A stretch of 7,177 nucleotides of DNA from positions 1-7,177 of the forward strand of contig JAAYAP010000074.1 in the NCBI GenBank assembly GCA_012719315.1, in the 5' to 3' direction. This stretch comes from Methanobacteriota archaeon. GTDB taxonomy: Archaea; Thermoplasmatota; Thermoplasmata; Methanomassiliicoccales; Methanomethylophilaceae. A program made the position numbers and the translations under genes. Each line of letters starts with the position of its first letter. Position 1 is the stretch's first letter. Below are positions 6,006 to 7,177 of the stretch, one piece after another. The notes beneath the pieces are model-generated. The model ran no database searches and was not told the origin of the DNA. It saw only the letters and a list, made by a program, of their open reading frames with translations.

Positions 6006-6020
6006 GATTATATACTAATC
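6006..6020. promoter_or_regulatory. Shared divergent TATA region built on a 15-base inverted repeat
   Basis: GATTA-TATAC-TAATC has perfect 5-base arms around a 5-base centre and reads as a TATA box on both strands (TTATATAC on plus, TATATAAT on minus). It is the only AT-rich element between the methyltransferase gene (leftward) and the FKBP gene (rightward). A single box may serve both directions. The FKBP ATG codons at 6032 and 6044 are about 20 and 32 bases from its centre. Confidence 0.5.
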
Positions 6021-6031
6021 AGGCATCTCCG

Positions 6032-6970
6032 ATGTCGGTACCAATGATCGGCAAGGACGGTAAGGTCAGGAAGGAGAGGGACGCCCTGATGATGGCGACG
6101 TCCGTCATCCTGGTCCTGGCGATATGTGCGGTGATCGGTGCGACGGTGGTCGACAAATACCTCACCACGGACGACACCAGGGTCAACATCGGCGATTCGG
6201 TGACCGTCGAGTACGTGGGGACGTTCTACGCATACCACGGAGAGGACGGCGCCGTCGTGTTCGACACGACATACAAGTCGATCGGCAACAACGACAACGT
6301 CCTGAAGTCCGATGATTTCTCCAAGACCTCCTTCTCGCCGTTCAAGTTAACCGTCGGCACCGATTCGGTCCTCGCGGCTTTCCAGAGCGGGATCGTCGGC
6401 CACAAGGTCGGCGACAAGGTGAGGGTGCATATCCCCGCGGGAGAGGGATACAACGCCCCCGACACCATCGGCACTTATGCCGGGTCTCAGGTCGTCACGA
6501 TCCCCAAATCGGAGACGATGACCCTGAGCCAGTTCGAATCCCTGTACAAGGATGTCGACGGTCACTCGGTCAACCTGAGCATGACCTCGGTGTACGGATG
6601 GCCCGCCGTCTCCACCTACGACGCGAGCACGGGCAAAGTGCACATCCAGCACAGCCCCGTGGCGGGCGAGAGCTACACCGCATACGACGGCGACTTCGGC
6701 AAGGTCGTGATGAACGTGACCTCGTCGTCCGCTTCGAGCATCTCGTTCACCTACACAGTGTCCGATTTCGTGAAGGTCGGCAAGGCTGACGCCAGCGGGT
6801 TCTACCCGGTGCAGATGATCGAGGTGGTCGACGGCACCGAGACGTTCAACATCGTCTCGGTCAAGGACACCAACGGAGACGGCATCGCCGATGCGTTCAA
6901 GTTCAAGAACGTCGGCGAGAAGTTCAACATCGACCTTTACTTCGAGATCACGATCACCGCCGTCAACTGA
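6032..6970 (+). CDS. Membrane-anchored extracytoplasmic FKBP-type peptidyl-prolyl isomerase
   Basis: FKBPs speed up cis-trans isomerisation of proline peptide bonds; the anchor places this one outside the membrane. The 312 residues contain a positively charged N-terminus (GKDGKVRKERD), one membrane helix (about 20-42, MATSVILVLAICAVIGATVV), and the FKBP core. In the core are VNIGDSVTVEYVGTF (51-65, Y61), VVFDTTY (75-81, F77 and D78), FKLTVG (104-109), VLAAFQSGIVGHKVGDKVRVHIPAGEGYN (113-141, Y140). The tryptophan that floors the pocket in FKBP12 is not seen. The part from about 160 on is partly the archaeal insert domain and is otherwise unrecognised. DTNGDGIAD (279-287) looks like a calcium loop. 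The start may be 6044 (308 residues), which fits the TATA spacing better. The stop faces the next gene's stop across 11 bases. Confidence 0.85.
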   Translation: MSVPMIGKDGKVRKERDALMMATSVILVLAICAVIGATVVDKYLTTDDTRVNIGDSVTVEYVGTFYAYHGEDGAVVFDTTYKSIGNNDNVLKSDDFSKTSFSPFKLTVGTDSVLAAFQSGIVGHKVGDKVRVHIPAGEGYNAPDTIGTYAGSQVVTIPKSETMTLSQFESLYKDVDGHSVNLSMTSVYGWPAVSTYDASTGKVHIQHSPVAGESYTAYDGDFGKVVMNVTSSSASSISFTYTVSDFVKVGKADASGFYPVQMIEVVDGTETFNIVSVKDTNGDGIADAFKFKNVGEKFNIDLYFEITITAVN

Positions 6971-6981
6971 CGGCGATGCGT

Positions 6982-7177
6982 TCAGAAGATGCATCCCAGT
7001 TTCGAGAGGAGGTCGGCAGGATCCCTGCCGACGATCAGGACGATGCCCTCATCCCCGAGCATGATGGCTTCGGGGACCGGCCGTCCTCCGAGGGCGCGGC
7101 GCACCCTCTCGGACAGCGAGCCCCCGCCCTCATCAACGGAGACGGCATCGAAGCCGATCTCCTCGACGATGTCGGCG
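6982..7177 (-). CDS. C-terminal end of an unrecognised protein
   Basis: The last 64 codons of a minus-strand gene run in from the right edge and end with TGA at 6984-6982. The visible part, from ADIVEEIGFDAVSVDE to LLSKLGCIF, alternates predicted helix and strand. It has a glycine-rich turn (EGGGS) and a hydrophobic strand EGIVLIVG, so it is probably the end of a soluble alpha/beta domain. Codon use resembles the neighbours and the frame is clean. I do not recognise the family from this piece. Confidence 0.65.
   Translation of the reverse strand, partial: ADIVEEIGFDAVSVDEGGGSLSERVRRALGGRPVPEAIMLGDEGIVLIVGRDPADLLSKLGCIF

Noticed and set aside
1..7177. CRISPR array, insertion sequence, tRNA or rRNA gene
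   Set aside because: No regularly spaced repeats, transposase motifs, terminal inverted repeats or RNA cloverleaf were found, and the intergenic space is small.

Overview
The window looks like the chromosome of a methanogenic archaeon, most likely from the Thermoplasmata order Methanomassiliicoccales. The evidence is an archaeosine-type tRNA-guanine transglycosylase, an archaeal/eukaryotic-type peptidyl-tRNA hydrolase (Pth2), and a zinc-dependent methylcobamide:coenzyme M methyltransferase homologue. Archaeal TATA boxes lie about 26-28 bases before several start codons, which suggests leaderless mRNAs. The order-level placement is inference. Coding DNA is GC-rich, while promoters stand out as short AT-rich islands.

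Layout. On the minus strand at the left are tgtA (1-1187, 3' end cut off by the window) and, upstream of it, a small DUF2703-like protein (1214-1609). A divergent promoter region separates these from a plus-strand pair, pth2 (1701-2081) and a GNAT acetyltransferase (2088-2717). After a hairpin and pyrimidine tract comes an AT-rich region with a cluster of TCATATGA-type palindromes (2854-2921). This leads into a plus-strand gene for a zinc-ribbon plus membrane protein (2985-3326) that carries an in-frame TAG codon at 3078. Tail-to-tail with it is a minus-strand cluster transcribed in the order methyltransferase (5948-4860), thiE (4845-4207), thiM (4137-3343). A compact divergent promoter built on a 15-base inverted repeat (6006-6020) separates the methyltransferase from a membrane-anchored FKBP-type prolyl isomerase (6032-6970, plus). 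The window ends in the C-terminal 64 codons of an unrecognised minus-strand gene (7177-6982).

How the genes fit together. tgtA and pth2 both serve translation (tRNA modification and recycling of peptidyl-tRNA). ThiM and ThiE form the salvage and condensation branch of thiamine phosphate synthesis. The methyltransferase belongs to methyl-dependent methanogenesis, or is a paralogue of such an enzyme. The most interesting object is the zinc-ribbon/membrane gene. Its two halves make the usual one-protein architecture, they sit in the same frame, and only a TAG separates them. In a lineage that uses pyrrolysine, this could be a translated amber codon. None of the other eight stop codons visible in the window is TAG.
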